From: Arenimonas metalli CF5-1
Lineage (GTDB): Bacteria > Pseudomonadota > Gammaproteobacteria > Xanthomonadales > Xanthomonadaceae
DNA: 42,524 nucleotides
NCBI RefSeq assembly: GCF_000747155.1
Contig: NZ_AVCK01000002.1
Coordinates: 1 to 42,524 of the forward strand
Direction of reading: 5' to 3'
Position numbers and translations under genes: made by a program. Under the pieces are notes generated by a model. The model did no database searches. It was not told where the DNA came from and saw nothing but the letters and a program-made list of their open reading frames with translations. Positions 26,837-34,660 of this stretch are shown one piece after another. Numbering within the stretch: the stretch's first letter is position 1; the number at the start of each line of letters is the position of its first letter.

Positions 26837-26860
26837 AGCCGCGCCCTTTCGGGCGCGGCT
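26837..26860 (-). promoter_or_regulatory. Intercistronic hairpin with GNRA loop
   Basis: 10-bp perfect stem AGCCGCGCCC/GGGCGCGGCT, with loop GAAA on the transcribed (minus) strand, between the DUF1329 and Ycf48-like genes. There is no T-run after it. It may lower read-through or protect the upstream mRNA, giving more DUF1302/DUF1329 than downstream products. Confidence 0.6.
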
Positions 26861-26880
26861 GGTGAATCAACCACTGGGGA

Positions 26881-28245
26881 TCAGCGAACGCCCGCGGTGC
26901 GGAGGTTCTGCGGCGAGTAGTTCGCCGGGGTGCTCTGGTAGCCGAAGTCGCGCGGCTTGTCCTCGTTGTCCAGCAGGCCGGTGATGTAACGGCCGGACTT
27001 GAGGTCGTGGTGGGTCTCGAGGGTGGACCAGAAGGTCGGCACCTCGTAGTAGTTGATCGACGGCGCGTCGGAGTAGCGCCACAGGTTGCCCTGGCCGTCG
27101 TAGTGGTCGGTCAGCAGGATCTGGTAGCTGTCCTCGTCCAGGTAGAAGGTGCGGCGGCTGTTGATATGGCGCTGGCCGGCCTTGAGCTTGGCCTCGACCA
27201 CCCACACGCGATGCAGCTCGTAGCGCATGAGGTCCGGGTTGAGGTGGCCCGGGCGGATCAGGTCGCGGACCTTGGCCTTGTCGCTGTGGGCCCGGTACGA
27301 GTTGTACGGGACCAGCATTTCCTTCTTGCCGACCACGGTCCAGTCGAAGCGGTCCATCGCGCCGTTGAACATGTCGGTCATGTCATTGGTGCGCAGGCCG
27401 TCGGACGCGGTGCCCGGGTTGTCGTAGGCGACGTTCGGGGCGCGGCGCACGCGGCGCTGGCCCGGGTTGTACACCCACGCCTGGCGCGGCGCGGCGGCCG
27501 CGTTCAGGGTTTCGTGCACCAGCAGCACCTGGCCGGCGAGGCGGGCCGGGCCGAGCACTTCCTGCTTGAAGTACAGCAGGATGTTGTTGATGTTCTCGGT
27601 GGTGTTGCCCGGCTTGTAGTACAGGCCCAGGATTTCCTCGCGCAGCTTGATCAGCGTGAACGCACCGCCGGCCGTCGGGGCCGCCTGGTTCGAGTAGCTG
27701 ACCACCGACAGGCCCTTGTACTTGAGCTTGTGGTTCCAGATCAGCTCGTAGGCGTTCTGCGGGATCGGGAACGGGATGCCCTCGGCGCAGCCCTGGATGC
27801 CTTCGCCATTGGCGACCAGCTTGCACTGGGTCGCGTTGCGCTTGGTGAAGTCATAGGTGCGCTGCGGGAACGAGGCGCTGCGGCGGGTCGGGTACACGTC
27901 CATGCGGAAGGTCGGGTACTTGGCGAACATCGCCTTCTGGCCCGGCGTCAGCACCTCGCCGTACTGGGCGACGTTGGCGCGGGTGACCGAGTACAGCGCC
28001 TTGTCGGCCGCGAACGGATCCGGATGGAAGGTGCCCACGCGGAAACCCGCGGGCGGGCGGACGATGCCGCCGTCCCACGCCGGGATGGTGCCCGCCGCGT
28101 TGCCCGCCTTCTCGGCGCCGATCGGGGTCAGGCTCTGGCCGAGCTTGGCCGCTTCCTGCGCGCTGACCGCGGCCTGCGCGGCGCCGCTGCCCAGCACGAT
28201 CGCGCCGACGAGTGCGGTCAACGCGTGCTTCTTGATGATTTTCAT
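26881..28245 (-). CDS. DUF1329 periplasmic/outer-membrane-associated protein
   Basis: 454 residues. Signal peptide ending AAQAAVSA, then the typical DUF1329 start (EAAKLGQSLTPIGAEKAGN, GTIPAWDGGI) and later blocks WVYNPGQRRVRRAPNVAYD, MDRFDWTVVGKKEM, HLNPDLMRYELHRVWVVEA and RTFYLDEDSYQILLTDHYD. The family has, as I recall, a LolA/LolB-like half-barrel fold suited to lipid carriage; that is family knowledge, not visible in the sequence. It lies 20 nt after the DUF1302 gene with GGGAGG upstream, so the pair is co-expressed, as is usual for these two families. Confidence 0.93.
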   Translation of the reverse strand: MKIIKKHALTALVGAIVLGSGAAQAAVSAQEAAKLGQSLTPIGAEKAGNAAGTIPAWDGGIVRPPAGFRVGTFHPDPFAADKALYSVTRANVAQYGEVLTPGQKAMFAKYPTFRMDVYPTRRSASFPQRTYDFTKRNATQCKLVANGEGIQGCAEGIPFPIPQNAYELIWNHKLKYKGLSVVSYSNQAAPTAGGAFTLIKLREEILGLYYKPGNTTENINNILLYFKQEVLGPARLAGQVLLVHETLNAAAAPRQAWVYNPGQRRVRRAPNVAYDNPGTASDGLRTNDMTDMFNGAMDRFDWTVVGKKEMLVPYNSYRAHSDKAKVRDLIRPGHLNPDLMRYELHRVWVVEAKLKAGQRHINSRRTFYLDEDSYQILLTDHYDGQGNLWRYSDAPSINYYEVPTFWSTLETHHDLKSGRYITGLLDNEDKPRDFGYQSTPANYSPQNLRTAGVR

Positions 28246-28265
28246 CCTCTGCCTCCCTGTTGGCG

Positions 28266-30293
28266 TCAGAACGAATACTTGACGGTGAACGACGCGAAGT
28301 CGCGGTCGTGGATCTGGTTGAACTGCTTGGCGCCGCTGAACTGCGTGTAGCTCAGGTCGAAGACCAGCTTGTTGAGGTAGTTCGCTTCGACGCCGAGGGT
28401 CAGCGACTTGCGGTCCTCGAGGAAGTTGCCGCCCGGCCCCGGGGTGGTACCGCTGACGTCATGGTTGAACGCGATGCGCGGAGACAGCGTGAGCGGGGTG
28501 CCGAAGGCGCTGGCGTAATCGGCGCGGGCCGCCAGGCGGTAGCCCCACGAGAACGCGGTCGGGAAGCCGCCGCCCAGCGTCTGCGGGTTGCGCAGGCAGC
28601 CGAACTGCAGGGCGCCCGCGCCCGGGAAGCCGGCCGCGGCGACGTCGGCGACGTCGCAGCCACCGCCGGTGTCGGTGCCTTCACCTTCGTAACGCAGCAC
28701 GGAGGCGTCCGGCAGGTCCCAGACCTCGGTGGCGCCGACTTCACCGACCAGGGCGACCTGGTTGGCGCCCAGCACCTCGGCGAAGGCCTTGGTGAAGGTC
28801 ATCTGGATCTGGCTGACTTCATGCTCGCGCCAGCCACGGACTTCCTGGCCGAGGGCGAAGCTGCCCAGCTGGCTGTTGAAGCGTAGCGCCGGCACCGGGA
28901 TGAACGGGTTGAGCGGGCTCAGCGCGCCGAACAGCAGCTCGACGTCGTCGACCTGCAGCGGGGCGTTCGGGCGGTGGCTGATTTCGCCCTGCCAGGCAAC
29001 GCCGCCCGGCAGCGTGGTGTTCCAGCTCATGCCGAACAGCTGGATGTCTTCCGGATACTCGACGAAGAAGCGGCCGCTGGCGGCGCCCACGAGCGGGTTG
29101 TTGACGGCGCGGCCCGAGAGCAGCGGCACGCGGCTGTGGTAGTTCAGGAAGTAGAAGCCGAACTCGGTTTCGTTCAGGGCCTCGGCGTACCAGCGCAGCG
29201 CCATGCCGTACTGGCCGGCGTCATCGGCGGCGCGGTCCTCGATGCGGCCGACGGCGTTGCCGCAGCCGATGGCGATGATCTGGCCGGCGGTGGCCGGGCC
29301 GTAGATCGCGGCGAGGTCGGCGAAGCGATCCGAGGTGGCGAAGCCGGCCGGACCGTTGTAGCAGGTGGAGAAGAAGTTCTCGGGGTTGTACACCGGCTGC
29401 GGCGTGGTGCCGAAGCCCAGCATCACGTAGGTGCCGCCCGGGGTGCCGAAGTCGTTGGAGCTGAAGTAGGTGCCGGCGGCATCGACTTCGATTTCCTCGA
29501 ACTCGAACATGTACAGGGCCTCGAGGGCCACGTTCTCGGACAGGTTGATCGAGGCCCAGGCCATGTCGATCGGCAGGAAGGCTTCCTTCAGCTCGGCGCC
29601 GGCCACGCGCAGGGCGGACAGGTCGACCGGGTTGATGACGTTGATGCCGTTCTGGATGAAGGTACCCTCGCCCCAGCTCACCACCTGGCGGCCGACGCGG
29701 ACGGTGCCGCCGAGCTGGCCTTCCTCGCCGAGCTCGAAGTTCTTGTAGACGAACATGTCGAGCATGCGGAAGCGCTGGCCGATGCGGTCCTGCGCGATCT
29801 CGGTGAGGTCGTCGCGGCCTTCGTTCTCGAAGTCGTGGAAGAAGGTGCCGCGGGCGAACGCGCCCCAGTCACGCCAGGTCAGGCTGACTTCGGAGGTGAT
29901 CTTGAAGGCGCTGGAGATCGCGTCGCCGTCGTTGTACTTGAGGTTGCCGTCGTCGCGGTTGACCGAGAAGCGGCCCGGCGCGGCGATCTGCGAGGGGGCG
30001 CCCGGCACGCCGCCGGTCGAGGTGCAGCGGCCCGGGCCGACCGGGATCGCGCCGAGCGGGAAGTTCTGCGCGCAAAGCAGCGGGTTGAACCAGGACTTGG
30101 CGATCAGGTTCTCGTCCTGCTCCTCGACGCGCCACGAGTAGCCGTAGGACACGGTGGTGTCCCAGCTGCCCGAGAGCTCGCCGCGCGAGAACTCGAAGGC
30201 CTGGGCGGCCGGGGCAAGCACGAGGCCGAGCGCGACGGCGGCGGCCAGCGGGGCACGAGCGGCCCGCCCGTGGTTTGCATGCAGTTTCTTCAT
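28266..30293 (-). CDS. DUF1302 outer-membrane beta-barrel protein
   Basis: 675 residues. Signal peptide (LAAAVALGLVLAPAAQA), then FEFSRGELSGSWDTTVSYG, the usual DUF1302 N terminus, and many amphipathic strands ending in FTVKYSF with a C-terminal Phe. Conserved patches include GQVVSWGEGTFIQNGIN-like VGRQVVSWGEGTFIQNGIN, DLSALRVAGAELKEAF and IQLFGMSWNTTLPGG. It has several loop cysteines (LLCAQN, GRCTS, STCYN, CDVAD, FGCLR) that could form disulfides. Expected to be a large outer-membrane channel and the exit end of the pathway with DUF1329 and the MMPL protein. First gene of the operon, with a recognisable promoter upstream. Confidence 0.92.
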   Translation of the reverse strand: MKKLHANHGRAARAPLAAAVALGLVLAPAAQAFEFSRGELSGSWDTTVSYGYSWRVEEQDENLIAKSWFNPLLCAQNFPLGAIPVGPGRCTSTGGVPGAPSQIAAPGRFSVNRDDGNLKYNDGDAISSAFKITSEVSLTWRDWGAFARGTFFHDFENEGRDDLTEIAQDRIGQRFRMLDMFVYKNFELGEEGQLGGTVRVGRQVVSWGEGTFIQNGINVINPVDLSALRVAGAELKEAFLPIDMAWASINLSENVALEALYMFEFEEIEVDAAGTYFSSNDFGTPGGTYVMLGFGTTPQPVYNPENFFSTCYNGPAGFATSDRFADLAAIYGPATAGQIIAIGCGNAVGRIEDRAADDAGQYGMALRWYAEALNETEFGFYFLNYHSRVPLLSGRAVNNPLVGAASGRFFVEYPEDIQLFGMSWNTTLPGGVAWQGEISHRPNAPLQVDDVELLFGALSPLNPFIPVPALRFNSQLGSFALGQEVRGWREHEVSQIQMTFTKAFAEVLGANQVALVGEVGATEVWDLPDASVLRYEGEGTDTGGGCDVADVAAAGFPGAGALQFGCLRNPQTLGGGFPTAFSWGYRLAARADYASAFGTPLTLSPRIAFNHDVSGTTPGPGGNFLEDRKSLTLGVEANYLNKLVFDLSYTQFSGAKQFNQIHDRDFASFTVKYSF

Positions 30294-30422
30294 GGGTGGA
30301 TCCTCGGGTCAGGGCTTGCGTGCGGTAATCGGGGCACCACCAAATGCGGTGGCATCAAGGGGCGGGTGGAGTAACGCCGCAAAGGAATTGTTCTTCATGA
30401 CGGTTCTGGCTCCCCCCAGACT

Positions 30423-30440
30423 CTAGAGCATTTCCTCTAG
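30423..30440. promoter_or_regulatory. Candidate operator at the DUF1302 start site
   Basis: Inverted CTAGAG-N6-CTCTAG overlapping the predicted transcription start of the DUF1302 operon. CTCTAG is rare in this GC-rich DNA. The regulator is unknown. Confidence 0.35.
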
Positions 30441-30442
30441 GC

Positions 30443-30470
30443 ATATTAATTGTTCGTTAGGATTTGGCAA
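30443..30470 (-). promoter_or_regulatory. Promoter of the DUF1302 operon
   Basis: Minus strand: -35 TTGCCA (30470-30465), 16-nt spacer, -10 TAATAT (30448-30443), in a short AT-rich island that stands out from the 70% GC background. Transcription would start near 30436, giving a leader of about 140 nt. Confidence 0.5.
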
Positions 30471-30491
30471 TGCTCCCGCGTATGGTGCCGG

Positions 30492-31397
30492 TCACGCTTC
30501 CCCATGTTGCGGCGCAGCACGCGGCGGGAAGGCCTCGGGACCGGGCCGGAAACCGCGCGGCGAGTGGCCCAGCGCCGTCCGCGCGGGGCCGCCGTCGTAG
30601 ACCAGGTCCTGCCCCAGGCGGTCGAGGAAACCCTCGCCGAGCCCCGGCGTCCGGGTCAGCCAGCGCAGGCCGCGAACCGCCAGCCGGAACACCCATCCCG
30701 GGACCCGCAGCACCCGGGCGCCGGGCGCGCCGGCCGCGATCGCCCGCACCGCCATCTGGTCGAAGGGCAGCGTCTCGCCGCCCGGCAGGTCGAAGAAGCC
30801 GGGGCGCGGCCGCGGTTCGCGCAGGCAGGCCAACACCGCCGCGGCGACGTCCTCGACGTGCACGGGCTGGCGCAGCCCGCGGGCCGAGGCTGGCAGCGGC
30901 AGCAGGCGCCAGCGGCGCGCGGCGGCCACCAGCCGGCTGAGGTTGCGGTCGCGGCCGTTGCCGTAGACCAGGGTCGGGCGCAGCACGGTCAGGGCGATGC
31001 CGCGCGCGGCGGCGACCGCGGCCAAGCGGAGTTCGGCCGTGCGCAGCGACACCGCGAGCGCACGCTCGCCGGCCTCGGCGGAATCGCGCTTGGCATGCAC
31101 GCTGGTCGAACCCAGGGCCACCACCCGCGCCGGCGCCAGCGGCGAGCGCTCGAGCCAGTCGGCGAACGCATCCAGCGGCCCGAGGCTGGCGATGGCGCCG
31201 GCCGCGGGCAGCCCCTCGAAGTCGTCCAGCCCGGCCTGCACCCAGCGCACGCCCCGCTGCGGCGCGCGCGCTTGCCGCGACACCGCCACGCAGGGCGGAT
31301 CGCCCGGCGCCAGCGCCTGCGCGAAGGCCGTGCCCACTTGCCCGCTGAGCCCGAACACGAGCCATGGCGGGACATCCGGGGATCTGCGTTCTTCCAT
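30492..31397 (-). CDS. Atypical NAD(P)-binding SDR-like protein
   Basis: 301 residues. N-terminal Rossmann motif FGLSGQVGTAFA (GxxGxxG, 16-22), VVALGSTSVHAK where extended SDRs carry the catalytic Ser, LRPTLVYGNGRDRNLSRL and the QPVHVEDVAAAVLACL segment typical of NAD-dependent epimerases. The Tyr-x-x-x-Lys pair is not evident (the region reads ERALAVSLRTAEL), so it may bind nucleotide without classical SDR catalysis, as in atypical SDRs. C-terminal part is Arg/Pro-rich. It ends just upstream of the DUF1302 promoter, so it is not necessarily part of that operon. Divergent from the mrp operon. Confidence 0.8.
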   Translation of the reverse strand: MEERRSPDVPPWLVFGLSGQVGTAFAQALAPGDPPCVAVSRQARAPQRGVRWVQAGLDDFEGLPAAGAIASLGPLDAFADWLERSPLAPARVVALGSTSVHAKRDSAEAGERALAVSLRTAELRLAAVAAARGIALTVLRPTLVYGNGRDRNLSRLVAAARRWRLLPLPASARGLRQPVHVEDVAAAVLACLREPRPRPGFFDLPGGETLPFDQMAVRAIAAGAPGARVLRVPGWVFRLAVRGLRWLTRTPGLGEGFLDRLGQDLVYDGGPARTALGHSPRGFRPGPEAFPPRAAPQHGEA

Positions 31398-31541
31398 GCG
31401 CCGAGCATAGCGCCGCGGTCACGACACGGGCGCGACAAACGCATGGGTTAGACTTCCGGGCCGATCGTCGTCCCCCGGGGCGCCGGACCCGACCGCCGCC
31501 CCGCGCCGCTGGCCGCGGGGCGCCGACCAGCAAGGAACGCG

Positions 31542-34304
31542 ATGCTCGAGGCACTGCTAGCCATTCCCTTCGTCCTGGCCCTGGCCATCGGGCTGCTGCC
31601 GCGCGAACGCCGCCGCACCGCCGCGTGGCTGGCGGGCCTGGCCCCCGTGGCCGGGCTGGTCCTGCTGGCGCTGCTCACGCCGCCCGTGCTGTCCGGGGAA
31701 GGCGTGCGCAGCCTCACCGAGTGGGTGCCGACGCTGGGCCTGGCCGTGTCGCTGCGGCTGGACGGGCTGGCCTGGATGTTCGCCGGCCTGGTGCTGGCGA
31801 TCGGCGGCCTGATCGTGCTCTACGCCCGCTACTACCTCAGCGAAGAAGACAGCATGCCGCGCTTCTTCTGCTTCCTGCTGCTGTTCATGGGCTCGATGCT
31901 GGGGCTGGTGGTGGCCGGCAACCTGATCCTGATGGCGGTGTTCTGGGAGCTCACCAGCGTCAGCTCCTTCCTGCTGATCGGCTTCTGGAACCACCGCAGC
32001 GATGCCCGCGAGGGCGCGCGCATGGCGCTGGCCATCACCGGCACCGGCGGCCTGGCGCTGCTGGGCGGCGTGGTGCTGCTGGGCCGCATCGCCGGCAGCT
32101 ACGAACTGGACGTGGTGCTGGCGGCGGGCCCGCAGATCCTCGCCAGCCCGTGGTACCCGGCGGCGCTGGGGCTGGTGCTGCTGGCGGTGTTCACCAAGAG
32201 CGCGCAGTTCCCGTTCCAGTTCTGGCTGCCGCACGCGATGGCGGCGCCGACGCCGGTGTCGGCCTACCTGCATTCGGCGACGATGGTGAAGGCCGGCGTG
32301 TTCCTGCTCGCGCGCCTGCACCCGGCGCTGGCGGGCAGCGACCTGTTCTTCTACGTGGTCAGCGGCATCGGCGCGGTCACGCTGCTGGTGGGCAGCTGGC
32401 ACGCGATCTTCCAGCACGACATCAAGGGCCTGCTGGCCTACTCCACCATCTCGCACCTGGGCCTGATCACGCTGCTGTTCGGGCTCTCCACGCCGATGGC
32501 GGTGGTGGCGGGTTTGTTCCACATCATCAACCACGCCACCTTCAAGGCCTCGCTGTTCATGGCCGCCGGCATCATCGACCACGAGACCGGCACGCGCGAC
32601 ATGCGCCGGCTGGGCGGGCTGTTCAAGCTGATGCCCTACACCGGCGCGCTGGCGATCATCGCCTCGCTGGCGATGGCGGGGGTGCCGCTGCTCAACGGCT
32701 TCCTCTCGAAGGAAATGTTCTTCACCGAGGCGCTGGAGGTCGAGGGCCACCAGTTCATGCGCTGGGGCGTGGCGGCGGCGGCGGTGCTGGCGGGCGCGTT
32801 CGGCGTCGCCTACAGCCTGCGCTTCGTGGACGACACCTTCTTCGGACCGGGCCCGCTGCGGATCGAGACGACCCCGCACGAGCCGCCGCGCTGGATGCGC
32901 ATCCCGGTGGAAGTGCTGGTGGTGGTCTGCCTCGCGGTCGGCATCGTGCCGGCGCTGACCATCGCGCCGGTGCTGCACGCCGCGGCCACCGGCGTGCTCG
33001 GCGACGACGTGCCGGCCTACAGCCTGGCGATCTGGCACGGCCTGAACGTGCCGCTGATGATGAGCCTGTTCGGCCTGGCCGCCGGCATCGCGCTCTACTT
33101 CGGCATCAAGCGGCTGATCGATCTCTACGGCATCAGCTACGACTCGCTGGGGCGCCGGGTGTTCGAGTGGAAGACCGACCGCGCGATCGCGTGGGCCGGC
33201 CGCCTTACCGCCACGCTCGAGAACGGCAGCCTGCAGCGCTACCTCGGCCTGATGGTGCTGGCGGCGCTGGTGATGGGCGCCACGCCCTTCCTGGCGGCGT
33301 CGCTGTCGCCCGGCGGTTCGCAGCCGATGCCGCCGCTGGGCTGGCTGGTGTGGGCGGTCGGCGTGGCGGCGACGCTGGCCACCGTCGCGCTGCACCGCCA
33401 CCGCCTGCTGGCGCTGGTGGTGATGGGCGCGGTGGGCCTGGCGGTGAGCCTGGCCTTCCTGCTGCTGTCGGCGCCCGACCTGGCCCTGACCCAGCTGCTG
33501 GTGGAAATGGTGACGATCGCACTGATGCTGCTGGCGCTGAACTACCTGCCGGAGGAATCGCCGGTCGAGCGTTCGCGCCTGCGCCGATGGCGCGACGCGG
33601 CCATCGCGCTCGCGGCCGGCGGCGGCACCGCGGCGCTGGTGCATGCGGCGATCACCCGCCCGCTGGACACGGTGGCGACCGAGATGCTCGCGCTGTCGCT
33701 GCCCGAGGGCGGCGGCACCAACGTGGTGAACGTGATCCTGGTCGACATCCGCGGCTTCGACACGCTCGGCGAGATCACCGTGTTCGGCGTCGCGGGCCTG
33801 ATCGTGCACGCGCTGCTGCGCCACGTGCGCCTGCGGCCCGAGCGCGTGGTCGACGGCACGCCCGACCCGCTGCTGATCCCCAACCTGGTGGCGCGCCTGC
33901 TGCTGCCGCTGGCGCTGGCGGTGTCGCTCTACCTCTTCCTGCGCGGCCACAACCTGCCCGGCGGCGGCTTCATCGCCGGCCTGGTGCTGGCGGTGCCGAT
34001 GTTGCTGCAGTACGTGCTGTCGGGCACCGACTACGTCGAGCAGCGGCTGGGCTTCGACTACCCGCGCGTGATCGGCCTGGGCCTCGCGGCCGCGCTGCTC
34101 ACCGGCCTGGGCAGCTGGCTGCTCGGCTATCCCTACATGACCAGCCATACCGACTACGTCGCCGTGCCCCTGCTCGGCAAACTTCCCCTGGCCAGCGCCA
34201 TGGCCTTCGACACCGGCGTCTACCTTGTGGTGGCCGCCGGCACCCTGCTGATGCTGGGGATGATGGGCAGCGTGCGGGCGCCCGGCGCGCGGAGGGGCGG
34301 CTGA
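31542..34304 (+). CDS. mrpA: Mrp antiporter subunit A with fused subunit B
   Basis: 920 residues. Residues 1 to about 780 are MrpA, related to NuoL, with the conserved E136 (MAVFWELTSVSSF), K219 (FTKSAQFPFQFWLP) and K250 (AYLHSATMVKAG) of the proton path, plus the C-terminal MrpA extension. The last ~140 residues are MrpB (RGHNLPGGGFIAGLVLAVP, FDTGVYLVVAAG), so A and B are one polypeptide, as in the PhaAB form of proteobacteria. The multi-subunit complex exchanges Na+ (or K+) for H+ at the inner membrane. ATG 31542 is preceded by AAGGAA. Its stop overlaps the mrpC ATG. Confidence 0.95.
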   Translation: MLEALLAIPFVLALAIGLLPRERRRTAAWLAGLAPVAGLVLLALLTPPVLSGEGVRSLTEWVPTLGLAVSLRLDGLAWMFAGLVLAIGGLIVLYARYYLSEEDSMPRFFCFLLLFMGSMLGLVVAGNLILMAVFWELTSVSSFLLIGFWNHRSDAREGARMALAITGTGGLALLGGVVLLGRIAGSYELDVVLAAGPQILASPWYPAALGLVLLAVFTKSAQFPFQFWLPHAMAAPTPVSAYLHSATMVKAGVFLLARLHPALAGSDLFFYVVSGIGAVTLLVGSWHAIFQHDIKGLLAYSTISHLGLITLLFGLSTPMAVVAGLFHIINHATFKASLFMAAGIIDHETGTRDMRRLGGLFKLMPYTGALAIIASLAMAGVPLLNGFLSKEMFFTEALEVEGHQFMRWGVAAAAVLAGAFGVAYSLRFVDDTFFGPGPLRIETTPHEPPRWMRIPVEVLVVVCLAVGIVPALTIAPVLHAAATGVLGDDVPAYSLAIWHGLNVPLMMSLFGLAAGIALYFGIKRLIDLYGISYDSLGRRVFEWKTDRAIAWAGRLTATLENGSLQRYLGLMVLAALVMGATPFLAASLSPGGSQPMPPLGWLVWAVGVAATLATVALHRHRLLALVVMGAVGLAVSLAFLLLSAPDLALTQLLVEMVTIALMLLALNYLPEESPVERSRLRRWRDAAIALAAGGGTAALVHAAITRPLDTVATEMLALSLPEGGGTNVVNVILVDIRGFDTLGEITVFGVAGLIVHALLRHVRLRPERVVDGTPDPLLIPNLVARLLLPLALAVSLYLFLRGHNLPGGGFIAGLVLAVPMLLQYVLSGTDYVEQRLGFDYPRVIGLGLAAALLTGLGSWLLGYPYMTSHTDYVAVPLLGKLPLASAMAFDTGVYLVVAAGTLLMLGMMGSVRAPGARRGG

Positions 34305-34660
34305 TGGAGCTGGCGCTGTCGAGCTTCATCGGGGTGCTGGTCGCGGGCGGCGTCTACCTGCTGCTGCGCGCGCGCAGCTTCGACGTCATCCTGGGCCTGA
34401 CCCTGCTGTCGTATGCCGTGAACCTGCTGATCTTCAGCATGGGGCGGCTGGTGGTGGGCAAGCCGCCGATCGTCGCCGAGGGCCTGGCGCCCACGCTGGC
34501 CAACCACGCCGACCCGCTGCCGCAGGCGCTGGTGCTGACTGCCATCGTGATTTCCTTTGCGATGACGGCGGTGCTGCTGGTGGTGGCGATCCGCAGCCGT
34601 GGCGAGAGCCGCACCGACCACGTCGACGGTGACGAGCCGCGGCCGGGGGATGGCCCGTGA
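34304..34660 (+). CDS. mrpC: Mrp antiporter subunit C
   Basis: 118 residues, three hydrophobic segments, NuoK-like. Motifs LRARSFDVILGLTLLSYAVNLLIF and DPLPQALVLTAIVISFA match MrpC. ATG overlaps the mrpA stop (TGATG) and its TGA overlaps the mrpD GTG, so translation is coupled along the operon. The hydrophilic C terminus (HVDGDEPRPGDGP) is cytoplasmic. Confidence 0.94.
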   Translation: MELALSSFIGVLVAGGVYLLLRARSFDVILGLTLLSYAVNLLIFSMGRLVVGKPPIVAEGLAPTLANHADPLPQALVLTAIVISFAMTAVLLVVAIRSRGESRTDHVDGDEPRPGDGP

